From: Alteromonas abrolhosensis
GTDB taxonomy: Bacteria > Pseudomonadota > Gammaproteobacteria > Enterobacterales > Alteromonadaceae
Assembly: GCF_001953635.1 (NCBI RefSeq)
Contig: NZ_MEJH01000002.1
Location: forward strand, 1 to 64,000
DNA: 64,000 nucleotides
Direction of reading: 5' to 3'
Below the pieces are notes generated by a model. The model was not told the DNA's origin, searched no databases, and worked only from the letters and a program-made list of their open reading frames with translations. This document shows, piece by piece, positions 46,366-54,952 of the stretch; the first letter of the stretch is position 1, and each line of letters opens with the position of its first letter. The translations under genes and the position numbers were made by a program.

Positions 46366-48035
46366 TGGAGGAATTCAGTAACCTGCTTGAGCAGCTTTAC
46401 TATACAGCGGGAACTAAAGCCAAAGCGCAACTCATTGCCGATTACATTGCCAACACGCCTGATCCTGACCGAGGCTGGGCCATTGCTGCTATGGCAGGGA
46501 CATTGCGTTTTGATTTTTTTAAACGCAACACAGTAAAAAAACTTATTACCGAACACACCGACCCTGCTCTCTTTGCAATGAGCTACGATTATGTAGGCGA
46601 AGTCAGCGAAACCGTGGCGCATTTATGGCCTTACAGTGAGCCTGTAGACAAACTTCCCAGTCTTACTGAAGTAGTAGAAACCTTTGCATCTGTAAGCAAG
46701 CAAAAGGTGTCTAAGACGCTAGCCAATTATTTAACGATGATGACACCTGCGCAGCGCTGGGCTTTATTAAAGCTTGGTACGCGGGGGTTGCGCATAGGCG
46801 TGTCAGCTCGTTCTATTAAGCAAATACTGGCCGATTATGGCAATAAAGATATCAAAGAAATTGAGACGCTGTGGCATGCGGTTACACCACCCTATTCAGA
46901 GATGCTTGCTTGGTTAGAAGGCGACGCTGACAAACCTAATATTGAAAATGCGGTTACCTTTCACCCCGTGATGCTTTCGCACCCTATCGAGGACAGCGAT
47001 ATTGATGCCTTCGAGGAAAACACGTGGCAAATTGAAAATAAGTACGACGGCATTCGAGTACAGCTTGCTGTTAAATCAGAAAGATCTGTAGGTAATAAAG
47101 CCGCTAAAAAAAATACCTCTCAGTCTTCGGATGACGATAAGCCAGATAAAGCGCTTTTCTCGCGTACAGGGGATGACATTAGCCATTCTTTTCCCGACCT
47201 ACTAGAGACGGTAGACGGAAATATGGTGTTAGACGGTGAGCTGCTGGTTATTCATAACATTGAGGATGAGCCTTATAGCACCGATACTTCACAACCCGAT
47301 GTCGACACCTTTAACGCACTGCAGCAACGCCTCAATAAGAAAAAGCCGAGCAAAGCACTGCAAGCATCTGCACCTGTCGGGCTTATTGTTTACGATGCCC
47401 TAGTGTTAGATGGCGAAGATTTAACTGAGAAAACATTGAAGGAACGTCGCCACGCTCTCAACGAATGGTTTAACCACAATAAGAGCGAGCGCTTATTTTT
47501 ATCAGAAACCCTTACGGCAACCTCTCCTGAAAGCCTTCGTGAACTACACGCCCACGTTTGTAAAAATCGTGCGGTAGAAGGGCTGATGATAAAGCGCTTA
47601 GAAAGTAAGTACATTCCCGGTCGTCCCAAAGGGCAATGGTTCAAGTGGAAGCGCGACCCGCTGGTGGTTGACGCGGTAATGATGTACGCACAGCGCGGGC
47701 ACGGCAAGCGCTCAAGCTTTTATTCCGATTACACATTCGGCGCATGGGAAGACAACCAGCTTTTGCCAATTGGAAAAGCGTATTCTGGATTCACCGACGA
47801 AGAGCTTAAGAAGCTAGACAACTGGGTAAGGCGAAATGCAGTAGGTCGCTTTGGCCCTGTGCGAGAGGTAAAGAAAGAGCTCGTATTAGAAGTGGCTTTC
47901 GACGCTGTACACCCATCCTCCAGACATAAATCAGGTGTGGCATTGCGCTTTCCCCGTATTCACCGTATTCGCTGGGACAAGCCCGCAACTGAGGCTGACA
48001 CACTAGCCAACGTTAAAGCTTTAATAGAAAGTTAA
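46365..48035 (+). CDS. ATP-dependent DNA ligase (repair-associated)
   Basis: A 556-residue ligase that should seal nicks using ATP, alongside the housekeeping NAD-dependent LigA, which is not in this window. It has an N-terminal DNA-binding domain, then the adenylation domain with Lys226 in KYDGIR and VLDGELLV, a WFKWKRDP motif, and an OB-fold. Residues about 238-262 are an Asn/Lys/Ser/Asp-rich insertion (around KNTSQSSDDDKP) right after the nucleophile segment. It overlaps the exonuclease stop by one base, so the two are translationally coupled. Confidence 0.93.
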   Translation: MEEFSNLLEQLYYTAGTKAKAQLIADYIANTPDPDRGWAIAAMAGTLRFDFFKRNTVKKLITEHTDPALFAMSYDYVGEVSETVAHLWPYSEPVDKLPSLTEVVETFASVSKQKVSKTLANYLTMMTPAQRWALLKLGTRGLRIGVSARSIKQILADYGNKDIKEIETLWHAVTPPYSEMLAWLEGDADKPNIENAVTFHPVMLSHPIEDSDIDAFEENTWQIENKYDGIRVQLAVKSERSVGNKAAKKNTSQSSDDDKPDKALFSRTGDDISHSFPDLLETVDGNMVLDGELLVIHNIEDEPYSTDTSQPDVDTFNALQQRLNKKKPSKALQASAPVGLIVYDALVLDGEDLTEKTLKERRHALNEWFNHNKSERLFLSETLTATSPESLRELHAHVCKNRAVEGLMIKRLESKYIPGRPKGQWFKWKRDPLVVDAVMMYAQRGHGKRSSFYSDYTFGAWEDNQLLPIGKAYSGFTDEELKKLDNWVRRNAVGRFGPVREVKKELVLEVAFDAVHPSSRHKSGVALRFPRIHRIRWDKPATEADTLANVKALIES

Positions 48036-48137
48036 GTGCGTAAAAATACTTCCTAAGTGAGATAAAATCGCTGAAAATAATGTTTTACAGATGACCTCGG
48101 GCGGATTGCCTGAAGAACATAAAAATAGGAAATCGCC

Positions 48138-48713
48138 ATGCCTAAGGCTAGTGAAATCAAAAAGAATAACACCGTGGTGTTTGACGGTAAGACCTGCATA
48201 GTTAGAGACATAGAACGTTCTGTACCGCAAGGTCGCGCCGGTGGCAGTATTTATCGCATGCGTATGTATGACGTAGTCACAGGTGCTAAGTACGACGAAA
48301 CATTTAAAGACTCAGACACATTAGATATGGCTGATTTAATTCGTCGTCCGGCAATGTTTTCTTATGTTGATGGTGACGAATACATTTTCATGGATAAGGA
48401 AGACTACACGCCTTATCACTTGAACAAAGAAAGTATCGAGAATGAAGCACTGTTTATTAACGAAGACACCGACGGTATTCAGGTTGTTATCGTAAGTGAA
48501 GTGCCAGTCGCATTAGATTTGCCAATGAGCGTAGAGCTTGAAGTTGTTGAGACAGACCCTTCAATTAAAGGGGCCTCTGCCACTTCTCGCACAAAACCAG
48601 CCACACTTTCAACCGGACTGGTTGTACAGGTGCCTGAATACATCAGCACTGGCGAATGGATTAAGGTTAATACTGAAGAGCGTAAGTTCCAAAGCAGAGC
48701 AGATAAGCACTAA
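48138..48713 (+). CDS. efpL: Elongation factor P-like protein EfpL (YeiP)
   Basis: A 191-residue EF-P paralogue that relieves ribosome stalling at proline-containing motifs. It matches E. coli YeiP throughout, including [20 protein letters not shown] and [25 protein letters not shown]. Arg33 occupies the loop tip (QGRAGG), as in EfpL, rather than the modified lysine or arginine of EF-P. It lies 102 bases after the ligase gene on the same strand but has its own terminator behind it. Canonical efp is not in this window. Confidence 0.94.
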   Translation: MPKASEIKKNNTVVFDGKTCIVRDIERSVPQGRAGGSIYRMRMYDVVTGAKYDETFKDSDTLDMADLIRRPAMFSYVDGDEYIFMDKEDYTPYHLNKESIENEALFINEDTDGIQVVIVSEVPVALDLPMSVELEVVETDPSIKGASATSRTKPATLSTGLVVQVPEYISTGEWIKVNTEERKFQSRADKH

Positions 48714-48776
48714 GCTGGGTTAAAGCGTTAATTACATAAACCATCGACATCTGTGCCGATTACGCAATTTTCTAAG

Positions 48777-48804
48777 AAAAAAGGGTTCATTTGAACCCTT
48801 TTGT
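48777..48804. terminator. Bidirectional terminator between efpL and fructokinase
   Basis: A 10-bp stem (AAAAGGGTTC and GAACCCTTTT, loop ATT) between convergent genes. The minus strand adds six Ts after the stem; the plus strand continues TTTTGTTT. Confidence 0.88.
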
Positions 48805-48836
48805 TTATCTTAAGAACATCCTATTTCGCAAGGCGT

Positions 48837-49805
48837 TTACTTAGCGATATCAGCCTGTGTTGGAAGTGCGCTAAATGCACCATACTGCGTTACGGTATAA
48901 GCCCCACAACGAATAGCAAACTCAGTCGCTTCGCTAACGTTCTCGAAGTTTTCCGCCCACGCGTCGAACTCATCAGCGCTTTTCACTTTGGTAGATAAGA
49001 AATATAAGAAGCCACCAATGAAAGAGTCGCCTGCTGCCGTAGTGTCTTTCACATCCATTTTAGGTGATGCCAACGTGCCGCTGAAAGATTTAGTAATGTA
49101 GTGAATAGGCTCACCACCATCGGTAACTAGCACTACTTTAACGCCACTATCTAACCACTGCTGTACCTTTGTATCAGCATTTTCTTCACCATACAGCTCT
49201 GCGAGTTCTTCACGGCTAGCCTTTAAAACAGACACCTTTTTTGCAGCTTCATCTATGCGTGTCGGCGCATTCGCTGTGTCATCCCAAAACGCTGGGCGAT
49301 AATTGATATCTAGACATACAAGCATGCCATTTTCCTTTGCCTTGTTTAAAATAAACTCGGTACCAGGAATAAGCTCAGGGCCTGAAATAGAACCCGAGCA
49401 GAAGTGAAGTACTGTATTTTTGTCGCAATCGATAGTCGATAAATCTTGTTCAGATATATGCTTATGCGCGGCATTGTCTACATAGAAGTCGAACGAGCGC
49501 TCTCCGTTTTCATCTAGATTGACAAACGCCAGCGCCGTATTACCTTCTTGCGTGGTCCACACAAAGTCGGTGTTTACTTTGTAGTGCTCTAGCATTTCTT
49601 TTAAAAATGCCCCAAAGGTATCGTCACCTACCTTCGATACCATTGCACTTTTCCCGCCTAGCTGAGCGACGGCCACTGCAACGTTGGCTGGTGCCCCACC
49701 CGCGTAGGGTTGGAAAGGTTTCATTGCTGGTATGTTGCCATCTCTGGGCGCTGCTCCTTGGCTTAACATATCAATTAGCACTTCACCTAAACATAAAATC
49801 TTCAT
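48837..49805 (-). CDS. Fructokinase, PfkB family
   Basis: A 322-residue PfkB-type sugar kinase from the ATG at 49805, which has GAGG 5 bases upstream (an earlier TTG is not used). The substrate-binding GGAPANVA lies at 36-43 and the catalytic base Asp260 in TAAGDSFIGG. Members of this branch phosphorylate fructose to fructose 6-phosphate; other ketoses or 2-keto-3-deoxygluconate are less likely. The divergent neighbour is a ROK regulator with a palindromic operator between them. Amylosucrase at 31.9-33.9 kb releases fructose, which gives a plausible pathway link. Confidence 0.85.
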   Translation of the reverse strand: MKILCLGEVLIDMLSQGAAPRDGNIPAMKPFQPYAGGAPANVAVAVAQLGGKSAMVSKVGDDTFGAFLKEMLEHYKVNTDFVWTTQEGNTALAFVNLDENGERSFDFYVDNAAHKHISEQDLSTIDCDKNTVLHFCSGSISGPELIPGTEFILNKAKENGMLVCLDINYRPAFWDDTANAPTRIDEAAKKVSVLKASREELAELYGEENADTKVQQWLDSGVKVVLVTDGGEPIHYITKSFSGTLASPKMDVKDTTAAGDSFIGGFLYFLSTKVKSADEFDAWAENFENVSEATEFAIRCGAYTVTQYGAFSALPTQADIAK

Positions 49806-49858
49806 ACCAGCCTCGCTCAACAGAGTTTTAAGTTTTCACCTGCGCAGCTTGCGCAAGG

Positions 49859-49873
49859 TTAACGAATCGTTAA
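49859..49873. promoter_or_regulatory. 15-bp palindrome near the fructokinase start
   Basis: TTAACGA, A, TCGTTAA is a perfect palindrome with 7-bp arms, 54 bases upstream of the fructokinase ATG. It may be an operator, distinct from the larger site at 49907-49929. Confidence 0.4.
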
Positions 49874-49906
49874 TTAATTGGGGCATAGTATTGTCGATAG
49901 AAACAA

Positions 49907-49929
49907 TTAAATCAACCTAATTGATTTAA
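49907..49929. promoter_or_regulatory. 23-bp perfect palindrome, likely ROK-regulator operator
   Basis: Arms TTAAATCAA and TTGATTTAA flank CCTAA. NagC/Mlc-type ROK repressors are known to bind AT-rich sites of about this length. It lies midway between the divergent fructokinase and ROK genes, so autoregulation and kinase control are both likely. A second, TTTTGCGCAAAA palindrome follows at 49932-49943. Confidence 0.6.
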
Positions 49930-50083
49930 CCTTTTGCGCAAAAATCAATGGGTGTGATAGGGTTGACGTAGTACTGTCGAATAAAGTTATGTCTGAACAA
50001 GTACCTACACCATTTCTTAAATTTGATACACGGCTAGGTTGTTATTACACTCTAGCTTCTTAAAACGATAGATTGTAAATACA

Positions 50084-51256
50084 TTGAATACAGAATCGGC
50101 TTTTCACCTGCCATCCCAAAAAACGCCAACCTTGCTTGACAGCCGTTCAGCGAATGAACGAGATATTCTCACGCTCATTCGCCAACGTTCTTCGCTTCCG
50201 AAAGCTGAAATAGCACAGTTAACGGGTTTGTCTGCACAGTCAGCCACTGTAATTATCAAAAAGCTTGAAGCTGATGGTTTAGTGAAAAGACTAAAGCCAA
50301 TTAAAGGCGGTGTGGGCCAGCCCAAGGTTCCGTTTGGTTTAAATGAAAATGGCGCCTTTGGTATCGGCCTTAAAGTGGGTCGTCGTAGTTTCGACATGAC
50401 ATTACTCGACTTGAAAGGCAATGTACGAGCAACACTTCACGAGAAGTTCGCCTACCCTACTGTGAGTAATCTGCTTACTTTTGCCAAGCGCGCTTTCAAT
50501 GTATTGATTAAAAATTTGGATGGAGACCAACAGGGCTTAATCAGAGGTTTAGGGGTGGCGATGCCCTTCGAAATTTGGAGTTGGGCAGAAGAAGCCGGCG
50601 CACCCAAAAACGAATTGGAAGAATGGCGAGAGTTTAATCCACAATCTGCGCTAGAAGATTTGTTAGCCTTGCCTGTTTTCATTAAAAACGATGCTGGAGC
50701 AGCATGTAGCGCAGAAATGTCTTTTGGTAATTCCCAAAACTACGGCAGTTTTCTTTATATCTTCGTCGGCACATTTTTAGGCGGGGGATTGGTTCTTAAT
50801 AACCAGTTAATCAACGGAAAAACCGGTAACGCAGGTGCCATAGGCTCTTTACCCTTTTACAATGGCAGCACGCAAAGCCAGCTTATAACGCAATCTTCAC
50901 TTTATTTGCTGGAACGAAAGTTAAGCGATGCTGGGCACAATGGTCAGCATATTTATGAATCTCCTTCGCATTGGTCTTGTGATGAGCGCTTAGTAGAAGA
51001 CTGGTTAAACGAGACCGCCAAGGGACTGGCTTTTGCTACCCAATGCGCCATGAGCTTGTTAGATCTAGATGGCGTAATTATAGATGGCGCAATACCTGAT
51101 AACGTCAAAAGCGCATTAGTTAATCATACGCAATGCGCTATGCAGACTTTGGATATGCGAGGTATTGCTCAGGTACAAATCAGTGAGGGGACCGTCGGCA
51201 GAAAAGCCCAGTCCATTGGAAGTGCAAATTTAGCCCTTCAGGCAAATTATTACTAA
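50084..51256 (+). CDS. ROK-family transcriptional regulator
   Basis: A 390-residue protein: N-terminal winged-helix DNA-binding domain (about 24-85, with LTLIRQRSSLPKAEIAQLTGL and SAQSATVIIKKLE) and C-terminal ROK sugar-binding domain (GIGLKVGRRSF, GTFLGGGLVLN). The CXCGXXGCXE zinc motif of NagC and Mlc is not visible; after NAGAIG the sequence reads SLPFYNGS. The reading frame allows only a TTG start (50084) or a later one because an in-frame stop lies just upstream. It is divergent from fructokinase and probably represses it, with fructose or a glucoside as inducer; that is inference. Confidence 0.87.
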   Translation: MNTESAFHLPSQKTPTLLDSRSANERDILTLIRQRSSLPKAEIAQLTGLSAQSATVIIKKLEADGLVKRLKPIKGGVGQPKVPFGLNENGAFGIGLKVGRRSFDMTLLDLKGNVRATLHEKFAYPTVSNLLTFAKRAFNVLIKNLDGDQQGLIRGLGVAMPFEIWSWAEEAGAPKNELEEWREFNPQSALEDLLALPVFIKNDAGAACSAEMSFGNSQNYGSFLYIFVGTFLGGGLVLNNQLINGKTGNAGAIGSLPFYNGSTQSQLITQSSLYLLERKLSDAGHNGQHIYESPSHWSCDERLVEDWLNETAKGLAFATQCAMSLLDLDGVIIDGAIPDNVKSALVNHTQCAMQTLDMRGIAQVQISEGTVGRKAQSIGSANLALQANYY

Positions 51257-51378
51257 TCAATTGGTTCAGAGAAAGGCTTGGCTAAAGCGCCTCTGCTCAG
51301 GCTGTCGAATCGTTAAGTCTTTATTACCCTTGTCAACAGCGTTTACCTGTCACGCTTTGGTTGTGCTTTTTTCAGCCT

Positions 51379-51426
51379 GTCTACAAACCGAGTAGTTCCT
51401 TTAACTGGCTTAATCGATTTGTAGAC
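51379..51426. repeat. Long inverted repeat between ROK gene and S9 peptidase gene
   Basis: GTCTACAAA at 51379-51387 faces TTTGTAGAC at 51418-51426, and pairing extends inward through CGA/TCG with one mismatch. The 30-base interior has its own small stem AGTT/AACT. It sits between convergent genes. No T-run follows on either strand, so it is a terminator of weak type or an unclassified cruciform. Confidence 0.6.
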
Positions 51427-51439
51427 GCGCTAACAAAAA

Positions 51440-53419
51440 TTACATTAGATTAGTGCTTAGAAAGTCCAACATCCCTTGGTACAGTTCCTGTCTATCGCCC
51501 TCATCATAGACACCGTGGCCTGCTTGCGAATATTGTAGGTAAACGGGAGGGTTGTTCACTTTTGCTAGCTTCTCCGCTAACGCTTCGGCGTTTATCTCTG
51601 GCACACGACGGTCTTTTGAACCATGGATAAGCATGACTTTCGCTTTAATTTTATCCGCATGTGTAATAGGAGAAAACTCAGCCAATTTTGCTTTATCAGT
51701 TCCTATCACTTCTTGTAGGTAGGCTTTACCTCCCCAACTTGTTGGAATGTCACTTTCTGAGTAAACATATTGCAAGTCGTATATTCCAACGTATCCAATC
51801 GTGCACTTATACAAATTGGGCGCTCGCACAGCCGCCATTAACGCGGCATATCCACCATAACTTGCACCGTAAGCACAGACTCGTTCTCCGTCGACATAGC
51901 CTTGATCAATGGCCCATTTCACTGAATCGTTGATGTCTTTGATCATTGCACCACCCCACTCTTGGTAGCCTAAACGTTCAAAGCGTCTGCCGTATCCGTC
52001 ACTCCCTCTGAAATTGACGCGCAGAACAGCAAACCCTCGGTTTGCCAATAGCTGCGTTTCAGAATCGTAACGCCAAAAATCCCGTGTTCCTGTCTGATGT
52101 GGCCCACCGTGAATGACAACAACCAAAGGTGGCTTCTCATTGTTCTTTTTAGCGGTTGGAAGCGTAATGTAGCCGTGTACTGTTTCGCCGTCTTCAGTAG
52201 GAATTGCCACAGGCTGCATGCTCAAGAGTAATCTGGGATCTATCCAAGAACTGTTTGCCCAAATAAAGCGAGCGCTCATTGTTTCGCTATCAAATAAATA
52301 GTATTCGCCAGGGTTTACGTCACTGGATACACGAACTAAAAGTGTTTTCCAGTCCTGTGTATGACTTGCGATAGTTGCCGTTTGACCTTTAAATGCATCA
52401 GCTAGCATCTTGTGTACTTTGCTGACCTTAGATTCGGCCTTTGCATATACATAGTTAGACTTGCCGGGGTAGGTTATACCTACTGCTGGCATGTCATTGC
52501 GGTCCAGAACTACATATTCGATATCAGTTTCGTGATCGGAAAATACCCGCTCGTATTCACCTGATTTCAAGTGCAAGGAGTACAGTGTAGAGATACTGTC
52601 ATCACCAAAGCGCCCAGAAAGGTAGACAGACTCACCGTCTTCACTTAGCCCTAAAGGTAAAAGACCACTGGCTTGCTCAAATGCTTCCTCTAGTGGGATC
52701 CACTCGCCGTCATTGCTACTTCTATAAGCAGAGTGTTGAACATTATTTTCGTCTTTCCATGTCATAAACTTTACGTCACCAAATTTATTGGCGAGTGCGC
52801 TACTCGAGCCATAAGGAAGCGCTTCTAGTTTACGTTTTTTACCCGAGTATACATTGAGGCGGCTGATTAGCGCTGGCTTCTCGCGGCGGTCGTAGTAAAA
52901 TTTTCCATCCTTTGTCCAAGGGTATTCAATGATTAAGATATTATCGTCATCGTTATCAAGAAAGCTTATGATTTCTTGACTCGCCTTAGAGTCATCCTTG
53001 GATGAAATGCGGCTTCCCGTTTTCTGATCACCAGCGCGGTACCCGTAAATTAATTCACGTTGCGAGCCGTCGACATTCATGGCGTATAACTCGCCAGTGG
53101 GAATTGGGCTGTCTAGGTAGGTTTGCTTCTCTGCATATTCGAACACAATACGCTCGTCATTTACCCAGTTGACCGTATGGATAATGTCGTTGTTCTGCGG
53201 CCTAATACCTCCGACGATAGACATGTCTTCACTGTTTAGTAAAACAAGGAAGACCCTGCCGTCTAGTTGGACTCGCGCTGCGATATGTTTTCCGTTTGGA
53301 GACAAAGCCAAGTCTAGGTAATCACCATGCTTGATAAAATATTCAAGAGGCAACTCTTGCGAGGCAAGCGCACTAGCGCTTGTTAATAACATTAATAGCG
53401 AGAAAAGAAATCCCTTCAT
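51440..53419 (-). CDS. S9-family prolyl oligopeptidase-like secreted peptidase
   Basis: A 659-residue serine peptidase with a signal peptide of about 20 residues (cut after ALA). A beta-propeller-like region covers about 25-400. The alpha/beta-hydrolase domain has the catalytic triad Ser520 (GASYGGYA), Asp603 (HGSKDRRVP) and His635 (AGHGVYD). Family S9 enzymes remove dipeptides or cut oligopeptides; acylaminoacyl peptidase is an alternative. I start at the ATG at 53419, where AAGG is 6 bases upstream; the earlier ATG two codons before has no spacing. Location is probably the periplasm. Confidence 0.9.
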   Translation of the reverse strand: MKGFLFSLLMLLTSASALASQELPLEYFIKHGDYLDLALSPNGKHIAARVQLDGRVFLVLLNSEDMSIVGGIRPQNNDIIHTVNWVNDERIVFEYAEKQTYLDSPIPTGELYAMNVDGSQRELIYGYRAGDQKTGSRISSKDDSKASQEIISFLDNDDDNILIIEYPWTKDGKFYYDRREKPALISRLNVYSGKKRKLEALPYGSSSALANKFGDVKFMTWKDENNVQHSAYRSSNDGEWIPLEEAFEQASGLLPLGLSEDGESVYLSGRFGDDSISTLYSLHLKSGEYERVFSDHETDIEYVVLDRNDMPAVGITYPGKSNYVYAKAESKVSKVHKMLADAFKGQTATIASHTQDWKTLLVRVSSDVNPGEYYLFDSETMSARFIWANSSWIDPRLLLSMQPVAIPTEDGETVHGYITLPTAKKNNEKPPLVVVIHGGPHQTGTRDFWRYDSETQLLANRGFAVLRVNFRGSDGYGRRFERLGYQEWGGAMIKDINDSVKWAIDQGYVDGERVCAYGASYGGYAALMAAVRAPNLYKCTIGYVGIYDLQYVYSESDIPTSWGGKAYLQEVIGTDKAKLAEFSPITHADKIKAKVMLIHGSKDRRVPEINAEALAEKLAKVNNPPVYLQYSQAGHGVYDEGDRQELYQGMLDFLSTNLM

Positions 53420-53517
53420 ATACATCCTTATTATTTTTTTAACTTTTTACTAGCTACTGTTCGATATTACGACAACAAGATTTTGTTTCAAACATAGAAT
53501 AGAAAAAATTTCTCTGG

Positions 53518-54177
53518 TTATTTTGTGACTACATTTTTGGCGCCTTTAATAAGGGCTTCTCTATCAATTTTATTTGGCACTTCAACGCCACGACGTGCTG
53601 CGGGTCTTGCTTCAATACTATTTTTCCAACGAATGAGATTATCCAAACCGTCGATACTTACGCCAGACCACTCATAAGTGCGCACCCAACACCAGTTCGC
53701 CATGTCAGCAATACTGTAGTCATCGACCAAGTATTCTCGATTTTCAAGCCTGCTATCAAGAACAGTAAACAAGCGGCGCACTTCGTTCTGATAGCGCGCT
53801 ATCGCCACCGGAATTTTTTCCTCTAAGTAGCGGTGGAACACATTTGCTTGCCCCATCATCGGGCCTATACCCCCCATTTGAAACATAACCCACTGCATAA
53901 CTTGGCTTTTACGCTTCGCATTGCTGGGTAAGAACAGGCCGGTTTTTTCTGCGAGATAAACCATAATGGCACCTGATTCAAAAACGACATGATTGTCGGC
54001 TTCTCTATCAACGATAACCGGGATACGGCCATTCGGGTTCATCGCTAAAAACTCTGGGGTTTTCTGCTCCCCTTTCATTAAATTCACGGCATGTGCAGTG
54101 TATTCAAGTCCCATTTCTTCAAGCGCAACCGACGCTTTCCAACCATTCGGAGTGGCCGCGGTATATAAGTCAATCAT
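53518..54177 (-). CDS. Glutathione S-transferase, YfcG-like (Nu class)
   Basis: A 219-residue GST. The thioredoxin-like N-terminal domain begins [21 protein letters not shown], which matches the YfcG/YghU type with TPNG in place of a Ser or Tyr active site. NPNGRIPVI and [13 protein letters not shown] are the glutathione-binding segments. The C-terminal all-helical domain is complete. YfcG-type proteins act as disulfide-bond oxidoreductases with glutathione. Its start overlaps the stop of the upstream GST as TAATG. Confidence 0.9.
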   Translation of the reverse strand: MIDLYTAATPNGWKASVALEEMGLEYTAHAVNLMKGEQKTPEFLAMNPNGRIPVIVDREADNHVVFESGAIMVYLAEKTGLFLPSNAKRKSQVMQWVMFQMGGIGPMMGQANVFHRYLEEKIPVAIARYQNEVRRLFTVLDSRLENREYLVDDYSIADMANWCWVRTYEWSGVSIDGLDNLIRWKNSIEARPAARRGVEVPNKIDREALIKGAKNVVTK

Positions 54178-54785
54178 TAGGCTTTTGCACTCGCTCTGTT
54201 ACTTACTGCTTCATACCAACGCGCCAAATTCACATGCTCTTCTGTCATACGAATTTTAACTACACGAGCAAAATCCATCGCGCATAGGGCAGTTATGTCA
54301 GCAATGGAAAATGCGTTACCAGCAATAAATTCTTTTTCTCCAAGACGACGCTCCAGAATATTCAGATATTTAGCGGCATTGATGCCTGCTTCTTTGCCAA
54401 ACTCTGGTACGGGTGTCATACGATCTTTAAAGTATCCGGTAGTATGTTGAAAACACATACCTACTTGCATCATGAACGCAAACTCTACCTGTCGCTGCCA
54501 CATTGATATGGTCGCTTTTTCAATGGGCGTTGTTCCCATTAGTGGTGGCTCAGGCTGTATCGCTTCAAAGTAAGTGCAGATGGCATCGGTCTCGGCAATA
54601 CACGTGCCGTCATCGAGCTCTAAGATCGGTATCTTCCCCAGCGGATTCTTAGCCCGCATTTGTGGGCTTAAGTTTTCCCCCTTTTGGATGTCGACCTGGA
54701 CGTAGTCCACATCAATCCCCTTCTCGGCCAAAAACATGCGTACTCGACGTGGATTTGGAGCCGTTTTCGTTTCATATATTTTCAT
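54177..54785 (-). CDS. Glutathione S-transferase
   Basis: A 202-residue GST: N-terminal [24 protein letters not shown], then [14 protein letters not shown] and [10 protein letters not shown] for glutathione binding, with a helical C-terminal half. No subclass is assigned with confidence. It is the first of two GST genes sharing one transcript by the TAATG overlap at 54177. Substrates are unknown; pairs like this could act on the same electrophile in sequence. Confidence 0.88.
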   Translation of the reverse strand: MKIYETKTAPNPRRVRMFLAEKGIDVDYVQVDIQKGENLSPQMRAKNPLGKIPILELDDGTCIAETDAICTYFEAIQPEPPLMGTTPIEKATISMWQRQVEFAFMMQVGMCFQHTTGYFKDRMTPVPEFGKEAGINAAKYLNILERRLGEKEFIAGNAFSIADITALCAMDFARVVKIRMTEEHVNLARWYEAVSNRASAKA

Positions 54786-54952
54786 AATGTGTGTCTCTGG
54801 CCTTATGGTGAGTTGTTGAAGACTTTATCAGCCAAGATTAGTAATTGCGCTTCGTGCTTTCAAATCACTCTGTGTGTGAGTAGAACTATTCAGCATGCTT
54901 ATGGTTATACCTCTAAAAACGAGGCCCACTGTGGTAAAAGAATTGTCTTTCG

